Shown: one piece after another, positions 43,207 to 57,097 of the stretch
How positions within the stretch are numbered: the first letter of the stretch is position 1
How the letters are laid out: each line of letters begins with the position of its first letter
Assembly: GCF_034008315.1 (NCBI RefSeq)
Contig: NZ_CP125377.1
Location: forward strand, 124,001-188,000
Source of the DNA: Pseudomonas sp. P8_241
GTDB lineage: Bacteria > Pseudomonadota > Gammaproteobacteria > Pseudomonadales > Pseudomonadaceae
Length of the DNA: 64,000 nt
Reading direction: 5' to 3'
Notes under the pieces: model-generated
The model's input: the letters and a program-made list of their open reading frames with translations, nothing else
The model's database searches: none
Told to the model about the DNA's origin: nothing
Position numbers and translations under genes: made by a program

Positions 43207-45039
43207 TTATTCCACAGTCACCGACTTCGCCAGGTTGCGCGGCTGGTCAACGTCGGTGCCTTTGAGCACGGCCACGTAGTACGACAGCAACTGCAGCGGG
43301 ATGGTGTAGAGGATCGGCGACAGGATGTCGTGGATGTGCGGCATCTGTACCACGTGAGTGCCGTCACCATTGGTCATCCCGGCCTTCTCGTCAGCGAAGA
43401 CGACAAGCTGGCCACCACGGGCGCGGACTTCCTGGAGGTTGGACTTCAGCTTCTCCAGCAGCTCGTTGTTTGGCGCTACGGTTACTACCGGCATGTCGTT
43501 ATCCACAAGCGCCAACGGGCCGTGTTTCAGCTCACCGGCCGGATAGGCTTCAGCGTGGATGTAGGAAATCTCCTTGAGCTTGAGCGCCCCTTCCATCGCG
43601 ACCGGGAACTGCGCGCCACGACCGAGGAACAGCGTGTGGTTCTTCTCGGCGAACAGTTCGGCAACTTTTTCCACGATGCTGTCCATCGCCAATGCCTCGC
43701 CAAGGCGAGTCGGCAAGCGACGCAGCTCTTCGACCAATGTAGCTTCGACACCTTTGGCCAGTGTGCCGCGAACCTGGCCCAGGGACAGCGTCAGCAACAG
43801 CAGGCCAACCAGTTGAGTGGTGAAGGCTTTGGTCGACGCCACGCCAATTTCACGACCGGCCTGGGTCAGTAAGGTCAGGTCGGACTCACGCACCAGCGAA
43901 CTGATACCCACGTTGCAGATGGCCAGGCTGGCGAGGTAGCCCAGTTCCTTGGCGTTACGCAGCGCTGCGAGGGTGTCGGCGGTTTCGCCGGACTGGGAAA
44001 TGGTCACGAACAGGGTGTCCGCCTGCACCACCACTTTGCGATAGCGGAACTCGCTGGCCACTTCGACCTGGCACGGGATGCCAGCCAGCTCTTCAAGCCA
44101 GTAACGGGCAACCATACCGGCGTGATAGCTGGTGCCGCAGGCCACGATCTGTACATTGCGCACTTTGGCGAACAACTCGGCCGCCTGTGGACCGAACGCC
44201 TGCACCAAGACTTGATTCTGGCTCAGGCGACCTTCCAGGGTGCGCTGCACCACGGCCGGTTGCTCGTGAATTTCCTTGAGCATGTAGTGACGGAACTCGC
44301 CTTTATCGGCAGCTTCGGCGCCGTCGCTGTATTGCACAGTCTGGCGCTCGACCGCTTGGCCGGTTACGTCCCAGATCTGCACGCTGTCGCGATGGATTTC
44401 GGCGATATCGCCTTCTTCCAGGTACATGAAGCGGTCAGTAACCTGACGCAGGGCCAACTGGTCGGACGCTAGGAAGTTCTCGCCCATGCCCAAACCGATC
44501 ACCAGCGGGCTACCGCTACGCGCTGCAACCAGGCGATCCGGTTGTTGTGCGCTGATGACCGCCAGGCCGTACGCGCCATGCAGTTCCTTGACGGTTGCCT
44601 TGAGGGCTACGGTCAGGTCGCGCAGGTCTTTGAGCTTGTGATTCAACAGGTGAGCGATAACTTCGGTGTCGGTTTCCGATGTAAAGACATAACCCAAAGC
44701 CTTGAGTTGTTCGCGCAAGGCTTCATGGTTTTCGATGATGCCGTTGTGCACCACAGCCAGATCACCCGAGAAATGCGGGTGCGCATTGCGCTCGCACGGC
44801 GCACCGTGGGTGGCCCAGCGCGTATGAGCAATACCAAGGCGACCAACGAGCGCTTCTTCGGCCAACGCCTGATCGAGTTCGCTTACCTTGCCCGGACGGC
44901 GCAAGCGCTCGAGTTTTCCGTCGTTGGTGTAGACCGCCACGCCGGCGCTGTCATACCCACGGTATTCCAGGCGCTTCAGGCCTTCGACCAGGATGGCGGT
45001 GATATTACGTTCTGCGACAGCACCAACAATTCCACACAT
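43207..45039 (-). CDS. glmS: Glutamine-fructose-6-phosphate aminotransferase
   Basis: Makes glucosamine-6-phosphate from fructose-6-phosphate and glutamine, the first step toward UDP-GlcNAc, peptidoglycan and LPS. The 610-residue protein starts MCGIVGAV with the glutaminase nucleophile Cys2. Two SIS sugar-isomerase domains follow ([10 protein letters not shown] and [14 protein letters not shown] in the first), and the C-terminus ends with the typical [11 protein letters not shown]. That last segment is the attTn7 recognition region in Tn7 biology. It starts 1 bp after the glmR stop, so the two are one operon. Confidence 0.97.
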   Translation of the reverse strand: MCGIVGAVAERNITAILVEGLKRLEYRGYDSAGVAVYTNDGKLERLRRPGKVSELDQALAEEALVGRLGIAHTRWATHGAPCERNAHPHFSGDLAVVHNGIIENHEALREQLKALGYVFTSETDTEVIAHLLNHKLKDLRDLTVALKATVKELHGAYGLAVISAQQPDRLVAARSGSPLVIGLGMGENFLASDQLALRQVTDRFMYLEEGDIAEIHRDSVQIWDVTGQAVERQTVQYSDGAEAADKGEFRHYMLKEIHEQPAVVQRTLEGRLSQNQVLVQAFGPQAAELFAKVRNVQIVACGTSYHAGMVARYWLEELAGIPCQVEVASEFRYRKVVVQADTLFVTISQSGETADTLAALRNAKELGYLASLAICNVGISSLVRESDLTLLTQAGREIGVASTKAFTTQLVGLLLLTLSLGQVRGTLAKGVEATLVEELRRLPTRLGEALAMDSIVEKVAELFAEKNHTLFLGRGAQFPVAMEGALKLKEISYIHAEAYPAGELKHGPLALVDNDMPVVTVAPNNELLEKLKSNLQEVRARGGQLVVFADEKAGMTNGDGTHVVQMPHIHDILSPILYTIPLQLLSYYVAVLKGTDVDQPRNLAKSVTVE

Positions 45040-45040
45040 G

Positions 45041-45817
45041 CTATTTCTCCTGACTGACAGACGCGCAAATCAACGTGATGCCACGGGCCTGAATCTGATC
45101 CCGTGCCTCGATTGGCAGGCGATCATCGGTAATTAGGGTATGGACGCTGCTCCAGGGCAGTTCCAGATTGGGAATCTTGCGACCGATCTTGTCGGCCTCG
45201 ACCATCACGACCACTTCGCGGGCAACTTCAGCCATAACCCGACTGAGCCCAAGTAATTCATTGAAGGTCGTTGTACCGCGGACCAGATCAATGCCATCAG
45301 CACCAATGAACAACTGGTCAAAGTCGTAAGAGCGTAGTACCTGCTCGGCCACCTGCCCCTGAAAGGACTCGGAATGCGGGTCCCAAGTGCCACCGGTCAT
45401 CAACAGCACGGGTTCGTGCTCAAGTTCGCTCAAGGCGTTGGCGACGTGCAGGGAGTTGGTCATCACCACGAGGCCTGGCTGTTGGCCGAGTTCGGGGATC
45501 ATTGAGGCGGTGGTACTGCCACTGTCGATGATGATGCGCGCATGTTCGCGGATGCGCTCAACGGCAGCGCGGGCAATGGCTTGTTTGTATTTTGAAACCG
45601 GCTGACCAAGGTCCGCGACCAGTTCCTGAGGCATGGGGATCGCACCGCCATACCGACGAAGCAACAGGCCGTTGGTTTCAAGTGCCGCCAGATCCTTGCG
45701 AATCGTAACTTCTGACGTTTCGAAACGCTTGGCCAACTCGTCCACACTGACTTCACCCTGCTCATTGAGCAAGGCGAGGATATTATGGCGACGCTGGGGT
45801 GTGTTGCGCTTCGACAT
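45041..45817 (-). CDS. glmR: DeoR-family regulator beside glmS (GlmR)
   Basis: A 258-residue regulator. The N-terminal DeoR helix-turn-helix (about 1-57) has [21 protein letters not shown], and a C-terminal sugar-phosphate sensor domain has the phosphate-binding [13 protein letters not shown] and [10 protein letters not shown]. It is placed directly before glmS (1-bp gap), so it most likely tunes amino-sugar synthesis in response to a sugar phosphate. The effect is inferred from position and family. Confidence 0.9.
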   Translation of the reverse strand: MSKRNTPQRRHNILALLNEQGEVSVDELAKRFETSEVTIRKDLAALETNGLLLRRYGGAIPMPQELVADLGQPVSKYKQAIARAAVERIREHARIIIDSGSTTASMIPELGQQPGLVVMTNSLHVANALSELEHEPVLLMTGGTWDPHSESFQGQVAEQVLRSYDFDQLFIGADGIDLVRGTTTFNELLGLSRVMAEVAREVVVMVEADKIGRKIPNLELPWSSVHTLITDDRLPIEARDQIQARGITLICASVSQEK

Positions 45818-45915
45818 GGCTTGATAAGTTTCGATTCGAAAGATAACGAAAGTAATAAAAGCCTATTGATGAAACTTCGTCAAGGTCGAGGCGACAAAAA
45901 GATCTGTGGATAACT

Positions 45916-46003
45916 TGTGGGAGTGAGCTTGCTCGCGAGGGACCGCATTGTTCTGGAAAATGCATCGCCTCCCAACTCATCGCGAGTAGCTCGTTCCTAC
46001 ACA
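45916..46003. repeat. Degenerate REPIN between glmR and glmU
   Basis: An imperfect REP near 45916-45938 (GAGTGAGCTTGCTCGCGA) and an inverted partner at 45978-46003 (CATCGCGAGTAGCTCGTTCC). It is the same REP family as at 29464-29564 but has more changes. Confidence 0.75.
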
Positions 46004-46018
46004 AGCTCTGTGGATAAC

Positions 46019-47386
46019 TTATGGTTTCTTGATCTTCTCTGGCCGCTTCCAGCCGTCAATGTTCTTCTGCCGCGCACGTCCTACCGCCAACTGGGATTTA
46101 TCCACAGTCGACGTAATGGTTGAACCAGCCGCTGTGGTCGCACCGTCAAGGATATCCACAGGAGCCACCAACGAGTTGTTGGAGCCGATGAATACATCTT
46201 CGCCCAACACGGTTTTCCACTTGTTCACGCCATCGTAGTTGCAGGTAATGGTGCCGGCGCCGATGTTGGTGCGCGCGCCCACCTCGGCATCGCCCAGATA
46301 GGACAAATGGCCGGCCTTGGCGCCTTCGCCCAAGTGTGCGTTCTTCAGTTCAACGAAGTTACCCACATGGGCCCGTGCGTCGAGTACGGTGCCTGGACGC
46401 AGCCGTGCAAACGGGCCGGCATCGCTGCCTTCGCCCAGAATCGCACCATCGATATGGCTGTTGGCCTTGATGACCACGCCTTTGCGCAGGGTGCTGTCCT
46501 TGATCACACAGTTCGGGCCGATGACCACGTCGTCTTCGATAATCACTTTGCCTTCGAGGATCACGTTGATGTCGATCAACACATCACGACCAACGGTCAC
46601 GTCACCACGAACATCGAAACGTGCAGGGTCACGCAGCGTTACACCTTGAGCCATCAAACGGCGGCCGGCGCGCAGTTGATAATGCCGTTCCAGTTCGGAC
46701 AGCTGCTTTCGGTCGTTGGCGCCCTGCACTTCCATCGCGTCGTGGGGTTGTTCGGTAGCCACCGCCAGACCATCCTTGACCGCCATTTCGATCACGTCGG
46801 TCAGGTAATACTCGCCCTGGACGTTGTTGTTCGACAGACGGCCCGTCCAGTCAGCGAGGCGATCGGCAGGTACCGCGAGGATACCCGTGTTGCCTTCATT
46901 GATGGCGCGTTGAGCTTCGGTTGCGTCCTTATGCTCGACGATGGCAGCGACCTTGCCGTCAGCGTCGCGAACAATGCGGCCATAACCGGTCGCGTCATCC
47001 AGTTCAACGGTCAGTAGACCCATCTGGCCCGGTACGACATGTTTGAGCAGACGTTGCAGGGTTTCCACTTCAATCAACGGCACGTCACCGTAAAGAACCA
47101 GAACGGTATCCGCTTTGATAAAAGGAACAGCCTGGGCCACGGCATGTCCGGTGCCCAATTGCTTGTCCTGCAGAACGAAGTTCAAGTCATCTGCCGCCAG
47201 TCGCTCACGAACTGCATCGGCGCCATGACCGATCACTACATGAATGCGCTGTGGATCAAGTTGCCGAGCGCTGTGGATAACATGGCCAAGCATCGAGTTA
47301 CCGGCAATCGGGTGCAACACTTTCGGCAAAGCCGAGCGCATGCGCGTGCCTTGGCCCGCAGCGAGGATAACGATTTCGAGAGACAT
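46019..47386 (-). CDS. glmU: Bifunctional GlmU (uridylyltransferase / glucosamine-1-P acetyltransferase)
   Basis: Completes UDP-GlcNAc synthesis in the cytosol. The 455-residue protein has the nucleotidyltransferase motif [15 protein letters not shown] at residues 7-21 (domain to about 228) and a left-handed beta-helix acetyltransferase domain with hexapeptide repeats (for example [17 protein letters not shown]). It lies between atpC and glmR on the same strand, with the atp terminator upstream, so it has its own promoter. Confidence 0.97.
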   Translation of the reverse strand: MSLEIVILAAGQGTRMRSALPKVLHPIAGNSMLGHVIHSARQLDPQRIHVVIGHGADAVRERLAADDLNFVLQDKQLGTGHAVAQAVPFIKADTVLVLYGDVPLIEVETLQRLLKHVVPGQMGLLTVELDDATGYGRIVRDADGKVAAIVEHKDATEAQRAINEGNTGILAVPADRLADWTGRLSNNNVQGEYYLTDVIEMAVKDGLAVATEQPHDAMEVQGANDRKQLSELERHYQLRAGRRLMAQGVTLRDPARFDVRGDVTVGRDVLIDINVILEGKVIIEDDVVIGPNCVIKDSTLRKGVVIKANSHIDGAILGEGSDAGPFARLRPGTVLDARAHVGNFVELKNAHLGEGAKAGHLSYLGDAEVGARTNIGAGTITCNYDGVNKWKTVLGEDVFIGSNNSLVAPVDILDGATTAAGSTITSTVDKSQLAVGRARQKNIDGWKRPEKIKKP

Positions 47387-47444
47387 GACTGGCTACCAAT
47401 CCTGGGTGGTCAGCGACTGCGACCGGGTTAAAAATCGGAAAAGA

Positions 47445-47472
47445 AAAAAGGGTAGCCGAGGCTACCCTTTTT
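47445..47472. terminator. Terminator of the atp operon
   Basis: A 13-bp perfect stem AAAAAGGGTAGCC / GGCTACCCTTTTT with a 2-base loop, 26 bp after the atpC stop. T runs on the minus strand. Confidence 0.9.
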
Positions 47473-47497
47473 AATCAATCACACAACAAGCGCCGCC

Positions 47498-47923
47498 TTA
47501 GTGGCCGAACTTCTTGCGGATCTGCTGGACGGTGCGCAGCTGAGCTGCGGCCTCGGCCAGACGTGCGGCAGCAGAACCGTAATCGAACTCTGCGCCACGT
47601 TCATGCAAGGCCTTCTCGGCTGCCTTGACGGCTTCCTGAGCGGAGGCTTCATCCAGGTCGGCAGCACGTTGCACGGTGTCGGCAAGAACCTTGACCATGT
47701 TCGGCTGAACCTCGAGGAAACCACCGGAGATGTAATACACCTCCTCTTCCCCGCCCTGCTTGACCAGGCGGATCGGCCCTGGCTTCAGATTAGTGATCAG
47801 CGGCGCGTGACCCAGAGCGATACCAAGATCACCCAGTGCACCGTGCGCAATCACCATCTCGACCAGACCGGAAAAGATTTCCCCTTCCGCGCTGACGATA
47901 TCGCAATGGACTGTCATAGCCAT
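47498..47923 (-). CDS. atpC: ATP synthase F1 subunit epsilon
   Basis: A 141-residue subunit of the F1 rotor that connects gamma to the c-ring and regulates hydrolysis. It has the N-terminal beta-sandwich with [20 protein letters not shown] and a C-terminal helical hairpin. GAGG lies six bases before the ATG at 47923. It is the last gene of the atp operon. Confidence 0.95.
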   Translation of the reverse strand: MAMTVHCDIVSAEGEIFSGLVEMVIAHGALGDLGIALGHAPLITNLKPGPIRLVKQGGEEEVYYISGGFLEVQPNMVKVLADTVQRAADLDEASAQEAVKAAEKALHERGAEFDYGSAAARLAEAAAQLRTVQQIRKKFGH

Positions 47924-47968
47924 CTGATTGCCTCAACCTAAATTAGCGCCCGTTGCCGGGCGCCGGGA

Positions 47969-49375
<1,407 letters not shown>

Positions 49376-50236
49376 TTAAACCGCGGCAGCGCCGCCGACG
49401 ATTTCCGAGATCTCTTGGGTGATCGCAGCCTGACGCGCCTTGTTGTAGACCAGCTGCAAATCGCTGATCAAATCACCGGCGTTGTCGGTAGCGTTCTTCA
49501 TCGCGATCATCCGCGCAGCTTGTTCAGCCGCGTTGTTCTCGACCACCGCCTGGTAGACCTGCGACTCCACGTAACGGACCATCAAGCCGTCCAGCAGCTC
49601 CTTGGCATCCGGTTCGTAGAGATAGTCCCAGTGGTGCTTGAGGTCTTGATCCGGGGTTGCCACCAGTGGAATCAATTGCTCCACGGTAGGCTGTTGCGTC
49701 ATGGTGTTGATGAACTTGTTGGACACCACGGACAGGCGGTCAATACGGCCGTCCAGGTAGGCATCCAGCATCACCTTGACGCTGCCGATCAGATCATTGA
49801 TCGACGGCTCTTCACCCAGGTGGCTGATAGCTGCAACGACGTTACCGCCGAAGTTGCGGAAAAAGGCCGCACCCTTGCTACCAACGACACACAGATCGAT
49901 CTCGACGCCGTTTTCGCGGTTTACCGCCATGTCCTTGACCAGGGCCTTGAACAGGTTGGTGTTCAAGCCGCCGCACAAACCACGGTCACTGCTCACTACG
50001 ACATAACCAACACGCTTGATTTCGCGGTCGATCATGAACGGGTGGCGGTATTCCGGGTTGGCGTTGGCCAGATGCCCAATTACCTGGCGGATACGCTCCG
50101 CATAAGGACGGCTAGCAGCCATGCGCATTTGTGCCTTGCGCATTTTGCTGACCGCCACTTTTTCCATGGCGCTGGTAATCTTTTGCGTGCTTTTGATGCT
50201 CGCAATCTTACTGCGAATCTCTTTTGCGCCTGCCAT
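49376..50236 (-). CDS. atpG: ATP synthase F1 subunit gamma
   Basis: The 286-residue central shaft subunit, with the N-terminal helix [20 protein letters not shown], the conserved [16 protein letters not shown], and the C-terminal helix ending [13 protein letters not shown]. It turns within the alpha3beta3 ring. It follows atpA at 50 bp. Confidence 0.96.
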   Translation of the reverse strand: MAGAKEIRSKIASIKSTQKITSAMEKVAVSKMRKAQMRMAASRPYAERIRQVIGHLANANPEYRHPFMIDREIKRVGYVVVSSDRGLCGGLNTNLFKALVKDMAVNRENGVEIDLCVVGSKGAAFFRNFGGNVVAAISHLGEEPSINDLIGSVKVMLDAYLDGRIDRLSVVSNKFINTMTQQPTVEQLIPLVATPDQDLKHHWDYLYEPDAKELLDGLMVRYVESQVYQAVVENNAAEQAARMIAMKNATDNAGDLISDLQLVYNKARQAAITQEISEIVGGAAAV

Positions 50237-50286
50237 GTAACACCTATCAGGTTAGCAAGCGGGAGCCTTGCGGCTCCCGCTGCGGC

Positions 50287-51831
50287 TTACCAGGTTTGGG
50301 TGGCCTTGAACTTCTCGATACCGGCTTTCATGCCAGCGTCGATTTCGTCATTGAAGTCACCTTTCACGTTGATCTTCGCCATCAAATCGGCGTGATCGCG
50401 GTTGAAGAAAGCAATCAGCGCTTGCTCGAAGCTGCCGATCTTGGCGATTTCAACGTCAGTCAGGAACCCACGCTCAGCGGCATACAGCGACAGCGCCATG
50501 TCAGCGATCGACATTGGTGCGTATTGCTTCTGCTTCATCAGCTCGGTAACGCGCTGACCATGCTCAAGTTGCTTACGGGTCGCTTCGTCCAGGTCAGAAG
50601 CGAACTGGGCGAATGCCGCCAGTTCACGGTACTGAGCCAGAGCGGTACGGATACCACCGGAGAGCTTCTTGATGATCTTGGTCTGAGCGGCACCACCCAC
50701 ACGGGATACCGAAACACCGGCGTTCACTGCAGGGCGGATGCCCGAGTTGAACATGGCCGATTCCAGGAAGATCTGACCGTCGGTGATGGAAATCACGTTG
50801 GTCGGAACGAACGCGGAAACGTCGCCAGCCTGGGTTTCGATGATCGGCAGTGCGGTCAGGGAACCGGTTTTGCCGGTCACTGCGCCGTTGGTGAACTTCT
50901 CTACGTATTCTTCCGAAACGCGGGATGCGCGCTCCAGCAGACGGGAGTGGAGATAGAACACGTCGCCTGGGTAAGCTTCACGGCCTGGTGGACGGCGCAG
51001 CAGCAGGGAAATCTGGCGGTAAGCCACTGCTTGCTTGGACAGATCGTCATAAACGATCAGCGCGTCTTCACCGCGGTCGCGGAAGAATTCACCCATGGTG
51101 CAACCGGAGTACGGTGCCAGGAATTGCAGCGCAGGAGATTCCGAAGCACTGGCAGCCACGATGATCGTGTTGGCCAGGGCGCCGTTTTCTTCCAGCTTGC
51201 GAACCACGTTGGCGATGGTCGATTGTTTCTGACCGATGGCTACGTAGACGCAGAAAATGCCGCTGTTCTTCTGGTTGATGATCGCGTCGATCGCCAGAGC
51301 GGTTTTACCGATCTGACGGTCACCGATGATCAGCTCACGCTGGCCACGGCCGACAGGGATCATGGCATCGACAGCCTTGTAGCCAGTCTGTACAGGCTGG
51401 TCTACCGACTTACGCCAGATCACGCCTGGAGCAACTTTCTCGACCGCGTCGGTCTCGGTGTTGCCCAGTGGACCTTTGCCGTCAACAGGGTTACCCAGTG
51501 CGTCGACTACGCGACCCAGCAGTTCCTTACCAACCGGAACTTCCAGGATGCGGCCGGTGCACTTGGCGCTCATGCCTTCAGCCAAAGACTGGTATGCGCC
51601 CAATACAACGGCACCTACGGAGTCTTGCTCCAGGTTGAGTGCCATACCGAAGACGCCGCCCGGAAACTCGATCATCTCGCCGTACATTACGTCGGCCAGA
51701 CCGTGAATCCGCACGATACCGTCAGATACGCTGACGACAGTGCCTTCGTTACGGGCTTGGGAGGTCACATCGAGCTTGTCGATGCGGCCCTTGATAATTT
51801 CACTTATTTCGGAAGGATTGAGTTGCTGCAT
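50287..51831 (-). CDS. atpA: ATP synthase F1 subunit alpha
   Basis: A 514-residue non-catalytic nucleotide-binding subunit. The P-loop is GDRQIGKTA, and the family signature [14 protein letters not shown] is present. Full length compared with E. coli (513). It lies 21 bp after the atpH stop. Confidence 0.97.
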   Translation of the reverse strand: MQQLNPSEISEIIKGRIDKLDVTSQARNEGTVVSVSDGIVRIHGLADVMYGEMIEFPGGVFGMALNLEQDSVGAVVLGAYQSLAEGMSAKCTGRILEVPVGKELLGRVVDALGNPVDGKGPLGNTETDAVEKVAPGVIWRKSVDQPVQTGYKAVDAMIPVGRGQRELIIGDRQIGKTALAIDAIINQKNSGIFCVYVAIGQKQSTIANVVRKLEENGALANTIIVAASASESPALQFLAPYSGCTMGEFFRDRGEDALIVYDDLSKQAVAYRQISLLLRRPPGREAYPGDVFYLHSRLLERASRVSEEYVEKFTNGAVTGKTGSLTALPIIETQAGDVSAFVPTNVISITDGQIFLESAMFNSGIRPAVNAGVSVSRVGGAAQTKIIKKLSGGIRTALAQYRELAAFAQFASDLDEATRKQLEHGQRVTELMKQKQYAPMSIADMALSLYAAERGFLTDVEIAKIGSFEQALIAFFNRDHADLMAKINVKGDFNDEIDAGMKAGIEKFKATQTW

Positions 51832-51852
51832 TGCTCTGCTGCCCCTTCAAAC

Positions 51853-52389
51853 TCAAGATTTCAATGCTTCGGCAAGTTTCGCGATTTTGCCGCGAATCGA
51901 GCCATCGATAACCAGGTCGCCGGCGCGGATGACGACACCACCAATAAGGGCAGCGTCCTCCGCAACTTGCAGGCGCACTTCCCGGTTGAGTCGTGCACTG
52001 AGAACCTTGGCGAGTTTGTCTTGCTGTTCTTGGTTCAATGCAAAAGCACTGGTGACTTCAACGTCTACCGACTTCTCTTGCTCGGCCTTGTACAGGTCGA
52101 AAAGAGCGGCAATCTCCGGCAATAGCGGGAGACGGTCGTTTTCGGCAACGACGTGGATGAAGTTCTGTGCCTTGGCATCAAACTTGTCGCCGCACACGTC
52201 AATAAACGTGGCGGCCTTTTCTGCGCTCGTCAGTCGCGGGGCCTTGAGCACGCGCTGCATGGTGTCGTCTTCCGACACCGCTGCAGCCAGGCCGAGCATG
52301 GCTGACCAATTGGCCAGTTGCTGGTGGGCCTGAGCGTGCTCGAAGGCCGCCTTAGCGTAAGGTCGGGCCAACGTGGTCAGTTCTGCCAT
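51853..52389 (-). CDS. atpH: ATP synthase F1 subunit delta
   Basis: A 178-residue peripheral-stalk subunit that holds F1 to subunit b. The N-terminal domain has [12 protein letters not shown], and the C-terminal signature is [20 protein letters not shown]. It starts 12 bp after atpF. Confidence 0.96.
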   Translation of the reverse strand: MAELTTLARPYAKAAFEHAQAHQQLANWSAMLGLAAAVSEDDTMQRVLKAPRLTSAEKAATFIDVCGDKFDAKAQNFIHVVAENDRLPLLPEIAALFDLYKAEQEKSVDVEVTSAFALNQEQQDKLAKVLSARLNREVRLQVAEDAALIGGVVIRAGDLVIDGSIRGKIAKLAEALKS

Positions 52390-52401
52390 GATCGCCCTCG
52401 C

Positions 52402-52872
52402 TTAGATTTCAGCAGCCAGTTGGTTAACCAGCTCTGCGTGCGCGTTTTGATCGATTGTGGCACCCAGGATCTTCTCGGCGCCGCCGACTGCCAGCAAGCC
52501 CACTTGGGCACGCAGCGCGTCTTTGACACTGTTCAGTTCCTGTTCGATCTCGGCTTGAGCCTGAACCTTCACACGGTCAGCGTCGACACGGGCTTTTTCA
52601 ACAGCCTCTTCGACAATCTGGTTACCGCGTTTCTTGGCTTGCTCGATGATTTCAGCTGCCTGAGCTTTCGCTTCGCGCAGTTGGTGACCCGCTTTCTCTT
52701 GGGCCAACTCCAGGTCGCGAGCTGCACGGCTGGCAGCGTCCAGACCATCAGCGATCTTCTTTTGACGTTCGTGCAGTGCCGCAATGACCGGAGGCCATAC
52801 GAACTTCATGCAGAACAGTACAAAAATCAGGAACGCAACGGACTGGCCAATCAGGGTCGCATTAATGTTCAC
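52402..52872 (-). CDS. atpF: ATP synthase F0 subunit b
   Basis: A 156-residue stator subunit. One N-terminal membrane helix (about 5-25) is followed by a long charged helix that dimerises and reaches up to the delta subunit. It lies in the standard order between atpE and atpH. Confidence 0.96.
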   Translation of the reverse strand: MNINATLIGQSVAFLIFVLFCMKFVWPPVIAALHERQKKIADGLDAASRAARDLELAQEKAGHQLREAKAQAAEIIEQAKKRGNQIVEEAVEKARVDADRVKVQAQAEIEQELNSVKDALRAQVGLLAVGGAEKILGATIDQNAHAELVNQLAAEI

Positions 52873-52930
52873 GCCAACACCTCGCAGTTACGTTGTCCAT
52901 CACACCAAATTACCCGGAAGATCCGAGTAA

Positions 52931-53203
<273 letters not shown>

Positions 53204-53312
53204 TTACGTCGTATGGTTTAGGTTTTTTAGATTAAAGCGGTAAAACAAATCGTTTCAGATAGAGCCCCTTCCCGTTTTACCGGGAAGGACATCAGACTAG
53301 TCGAGACTGGTC

Positions 53313-54606
<1,294 letters not shown>

Positions 54607-54683
54607 CACTTTTACTCTCCAATGGTCGGCTGCCGAAATGCAATAACTTGGCATAATTTGTGCCGACAAAATGCGCGCAGAGT

Positions 54684-54705
54684 ATAGGGGCGGTTCAGCC
54701 CCTAT
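54684..54705. other. GC-rich hairpin between parB and atpI
   Basis: The perfect 8-bp stem ATAGGGGC / GCCCCTAT with a 6-base loop lies 50 bp past the parB stop. There is no T run on either strand, so it may act as a weak terminator or within the atp leader. Confidence 0.45.
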
Positions 54706-54754
54706 TCAACTGTCAGGTAGTGATTTCCGACTGCGCGCTACATGAGTAAATGTT

Positions 54755-55627
54755 TCAGCGAATATGTGCGAGTACGCCCTGGAGTTCATCCAGGGAGTTG
54801 TAGCCAATCACCAGCTGCCCTTTACCCTTCTTTCCGTGGCGAATCTGCACCGCAGAGCCTAGGCGCTCGGCCAGACGCTGTTCGAGACGGGCGATATCCG
54901 GGTCTGGTTTTGTGGCTTCGACTGGCTCCGGTTTGCCGCTCAACCACTGGCGAACCAGTGCTTCAGTCTGGCGCACGGTGAGGCCGCGTGCGACAACGTG
55001 TCGCGCCCCTTCAACCTGTTGATTTTCCGGCAACCCGAGCAAAGCACGGGCATGACCCATTTCCAGATCACCGTGGGACAACATGGTCTTGATGACTTCC
55101 GGTAACGAAATCAGGCGCAACAGGTTCGCGACGGTAACCCGCGACTTGCCCACTGCTTCGGCCACCTGCTGCTGTGTCAGCTGGAATTCCTGTTGCAGAC
55201 GCTGCAACGCCACCGCTTCCTCGATCGGATTGAGATCTTCACGCTGGATGTTTTCAATCAGCGCGATGGCGATAGCAGTTTCGTCCGGCACATCGCGCAC
55301 CATCGCCGGAATAGTTTCCTGCCCGGCCTGCTGGCTGGCACGCCAGCGGCGCTCACCGGCGATGATCTCGAAACGACCGCCACCGATCGGGCGAACCACG
55401 ATCGGTTGCATAACGCCTTGCGCCTTGATCGACTGAGCCAGCTCTTCAAGTGCCTGGGGATCCATATCACGACGCGGTTGATACTTGCCGCGCTGGAGCA
55501 AGTCCAGTGGCAGGTGTTGCAGCTCACGGTGATCGGCTTGCGCCGCCTGTTCTTCCAGCGAGCTGACTGTCGGACCACTCAGCAGTGCATCCAGTCCACG
55601 TCCGAGACCTCGTTTCTTGACGGCCAT
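54755..55627 (-). CDS. parB: Chromosome-partitioning protein ParB
   Basis: A 290-residue CTP-dependent clamp that loads at parS and spreads. The N-terminal ParB/Srx domain has PRRDMDPQALEELAQSIK and the box IAGERRWRAS, the central helix-turn-helix has LTQQQVAEAVGKSRVTVANL, and a C-terminal dimerisation domain follows. It starts 9 bp after parA. Two exact target sequences occur in this window at 4017 and 10959. Confidence 0.96.
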   Translation of the reverse strand: MAVKKRGLGRGLDALLSGPTVSSLEEQAAQADHRELQHLPLDLLQRGKYQPRRDMDPQALEELAQSIKAQGVMQPIVVRPIGGGRFEIIAGERRWRASQQAGQETIPAMVRDVPDETAIAIALIENIQREDLNPIEEAVALQRLQQEFQLTQQQVAEAVGKSRVTVANLLRLISLPEVIKTMLSHGDLEMGHARALLGLPENQQVEGARHVVARGLTVRQTEALVRQWLSGKPEPVEATKPDPDIARLEQRLAERLGSAVQIRHGKKGKGQLVIGYNSLDELQGVLAHIR

Positions 55628-55636
55628 GGGGATTCC

Positions 55637-56434
55637 TTAAGTTGCCTGAGCGGCGGCGATGCGTGAGTTTTTGCGTTGGCGGCGAACCATCTCGCCTGCC
55701 AAAGCCAGATAGGCAATGGCGCCGCGCGATGCCTTGTCGTAAGCCAGCGCAGGCATGCCGTAGCTCGGGGCTTCGGCCAGACGAATGTTTCGCGGAATGA
55801 CCGTGTCGTAGAGCTGCTCGCCGAAGTGTTCCTTGAGCTGAGCGGAGACGTCGTTCATCAGGCTCAGGCGTGGGTCGTACATCGTGCGCAGCAAACCTTC
55901 GACCTTGAGGTTCGGGTTCAGCAGCTCGGCAATACGCTTGATGTTATCCACAAGGTCGCTCAAGCCTTCGAGCGCGAAGTACTCGCACTGCATGGGGATG
56001 ATGACCCCGTCGGCGGCGACCAACGCGTTCAGCGTCAGCATCGACAGCGACGGAGGGCAGTCGATCAAAATGTAATCGTAGTTTTCCCGGATCGGCGCCA
56101 GCGCACTGCGCAGGCGACTTTCCTTCATCTGCATTTCCAGCAGAACCACTTCGGCCGCTGTCAGGTCTCGGTTGGCCGGCAACAGCTGGTAACCACCGTG
56201 CTCGGAGTAGTGCATGGCCTGAGCCAGATCACATTCGCCGATCAGAAGGTCGTAGACCGAGTTTTCGAGACCATGTTTATCCACACCGCTACCCATGGTG
56301 GCGTTGCCTTGTGGATCGAGATCGATCAACAGCACCCGGCGCTTGGTCGCGACCAGGGATGCTGCGAGGTTGATACAGGTGGTGGTCTTGCCCACACCAC
56401 CCTTCTGGTTCGCTATCGCGAATACCTTAGCCAT
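55637..56434 (-). CDS. parA: Chromosome-partitioning ATPase ParA (Soj)
   Basis: A 265-residue Walker-type ATPase with the deviant Walker A KGGVGKTTTCINLAA at residues 11-25 and DLDPQGNATMG downstream. It drives segregation of ParB-parS complexes. The ATG at 56434 (MAKVFAIANQ) is the usual start. It lies between rsmG and parB in the standard origin order. Confidence 0.96.
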   Translation of the reverse strand: MAKVFAIANQKGGVGKTTTCINLAASLVATKRRVLLIDLDPQGNATMGSGVDKHGLENSVYDLLIGECDLAQAMHYSEHGGYQLLPANRDLTAAEVVLLEMQMKESRLRSALAPIRENYDYILIDCPPSLSMLTLNALVAADGVIIPMQCEYFALEGLSDLVDNIKRIAELLNPNLKVEGLLRTMYDPRLSLMNDVSAQLKEHFGEQLYDTVIPRNIRLAEAPSYGMPALAYDKASRGAIAYLALAGEMVRRQRKNSRIAAAQAT

Positions 56435-56452
56435 TCTTGCTTGTGTTCCCAA

Positions 56453-57097
56453 TCATGCCGTGCGGCGCAGTATCAGCAAATGGCGTTGGCCTTGGCAACC
56501 GGGTACGGCCAGGGCGTGTTCGCTATCGAGGTGGAAGTCTGCCGGCAATGCTACCAGCTCATCGGCGGGATGAACGCCCTTCATTGCCAGCCAACGTGTT
56601 TCGGTGTCGCCAAGGTGGCGAGTCCAGTTGCTGAAGTTTTCCATGCTGCTGAAGGCCCGGGAAATAATCCCGTTGAATGGCAATTCAGGCTGGAAGGCTT
56701 CGACGCGACTGTGGATAACTTGCAGGTTATCGAGTTTCAGTTCGAGTTTGACCTGGGTCAGGAAGCGGGTTTTCTTGCCGTTGCTGTCCAGGCAGGTCAC
56801 CTGGGACTCGGGAAACAGGATCGCCAGCGGAATGCCTGGCATGCCACCGCCACTGCCAACGTCGAGCCAGCGGCCGTTTTCGATGAACGACATCACACTC
56901 AGACTATCGAGCAAATGACGGGACACCATTTCGTCCGGATCACGCACGGCGGTGAGGTTGTAGGCCTTGTTCCATTTGATCAACAGGGCCAGATAAGCCA
57001 GCAATTGCGCATGCTGGGTTTCTGTCAGCGTGACACCAAGCTGGCGAGCACCTGTGGATAACTCTTCTGCGTGTTGCGAAGTGACCAACGAACTCAA
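56453..57097 (-). CDS. rsmG: 16S rRNA (guanine-527-N7) methyltransferase RsmG
   Basis: A SAM-dependent methyltransferase of 214 residues acting on 16S rRNA G527. The SAM motif is [16 protein letters not shown] and the conserved [17 protein letters not shown] precedes it. The start appears to be a TTG at 57097, which overlaps the mnmG stop (TTGA); GGAG lies eight bases before it, and no ATG is near. Loss of this enzyme gives low-level streptomycin resistance in other bacteria. Confidence 0.93.
   Translation of the reverse strand: MSSLVTSQHAEELSTGARQLGVTLTETQHAQLLAYLALLIKWNKAYNLTAVRDPDEMVSRHLLDSLSVMSFIENGRWLDVGSGGGMPGIPLAILFPESQVTCLDSNGKKTRFLTQVKLELKLDNLQVIHSRVEAFQPELPFNGIISRAFSSMENFSNWTRHLGDTETRWLAMKGVHPADELVALPADFHLDSEHALAVPGCQGQRHLLILRRTA

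Noticed and set aside
45037..45060. Search for a glmS ribozyme before glmS
   Set aside because: glmS follows glmR by 1 bp; there is no leader for a ribozyme, which is in any case a feature of Gram-positive glmS.
50224..52125. A 633-codon plus-strand frame opposite atpA/atpH
   Set aside because: It is the antisense of conserved ATP synthase genes; long antisense frames arise from the GC-rich codon pattern. The same holds for frames opposite mnmG (57103-58920), atpD (48026-49363) and the P-type ATPase (8104-9771).
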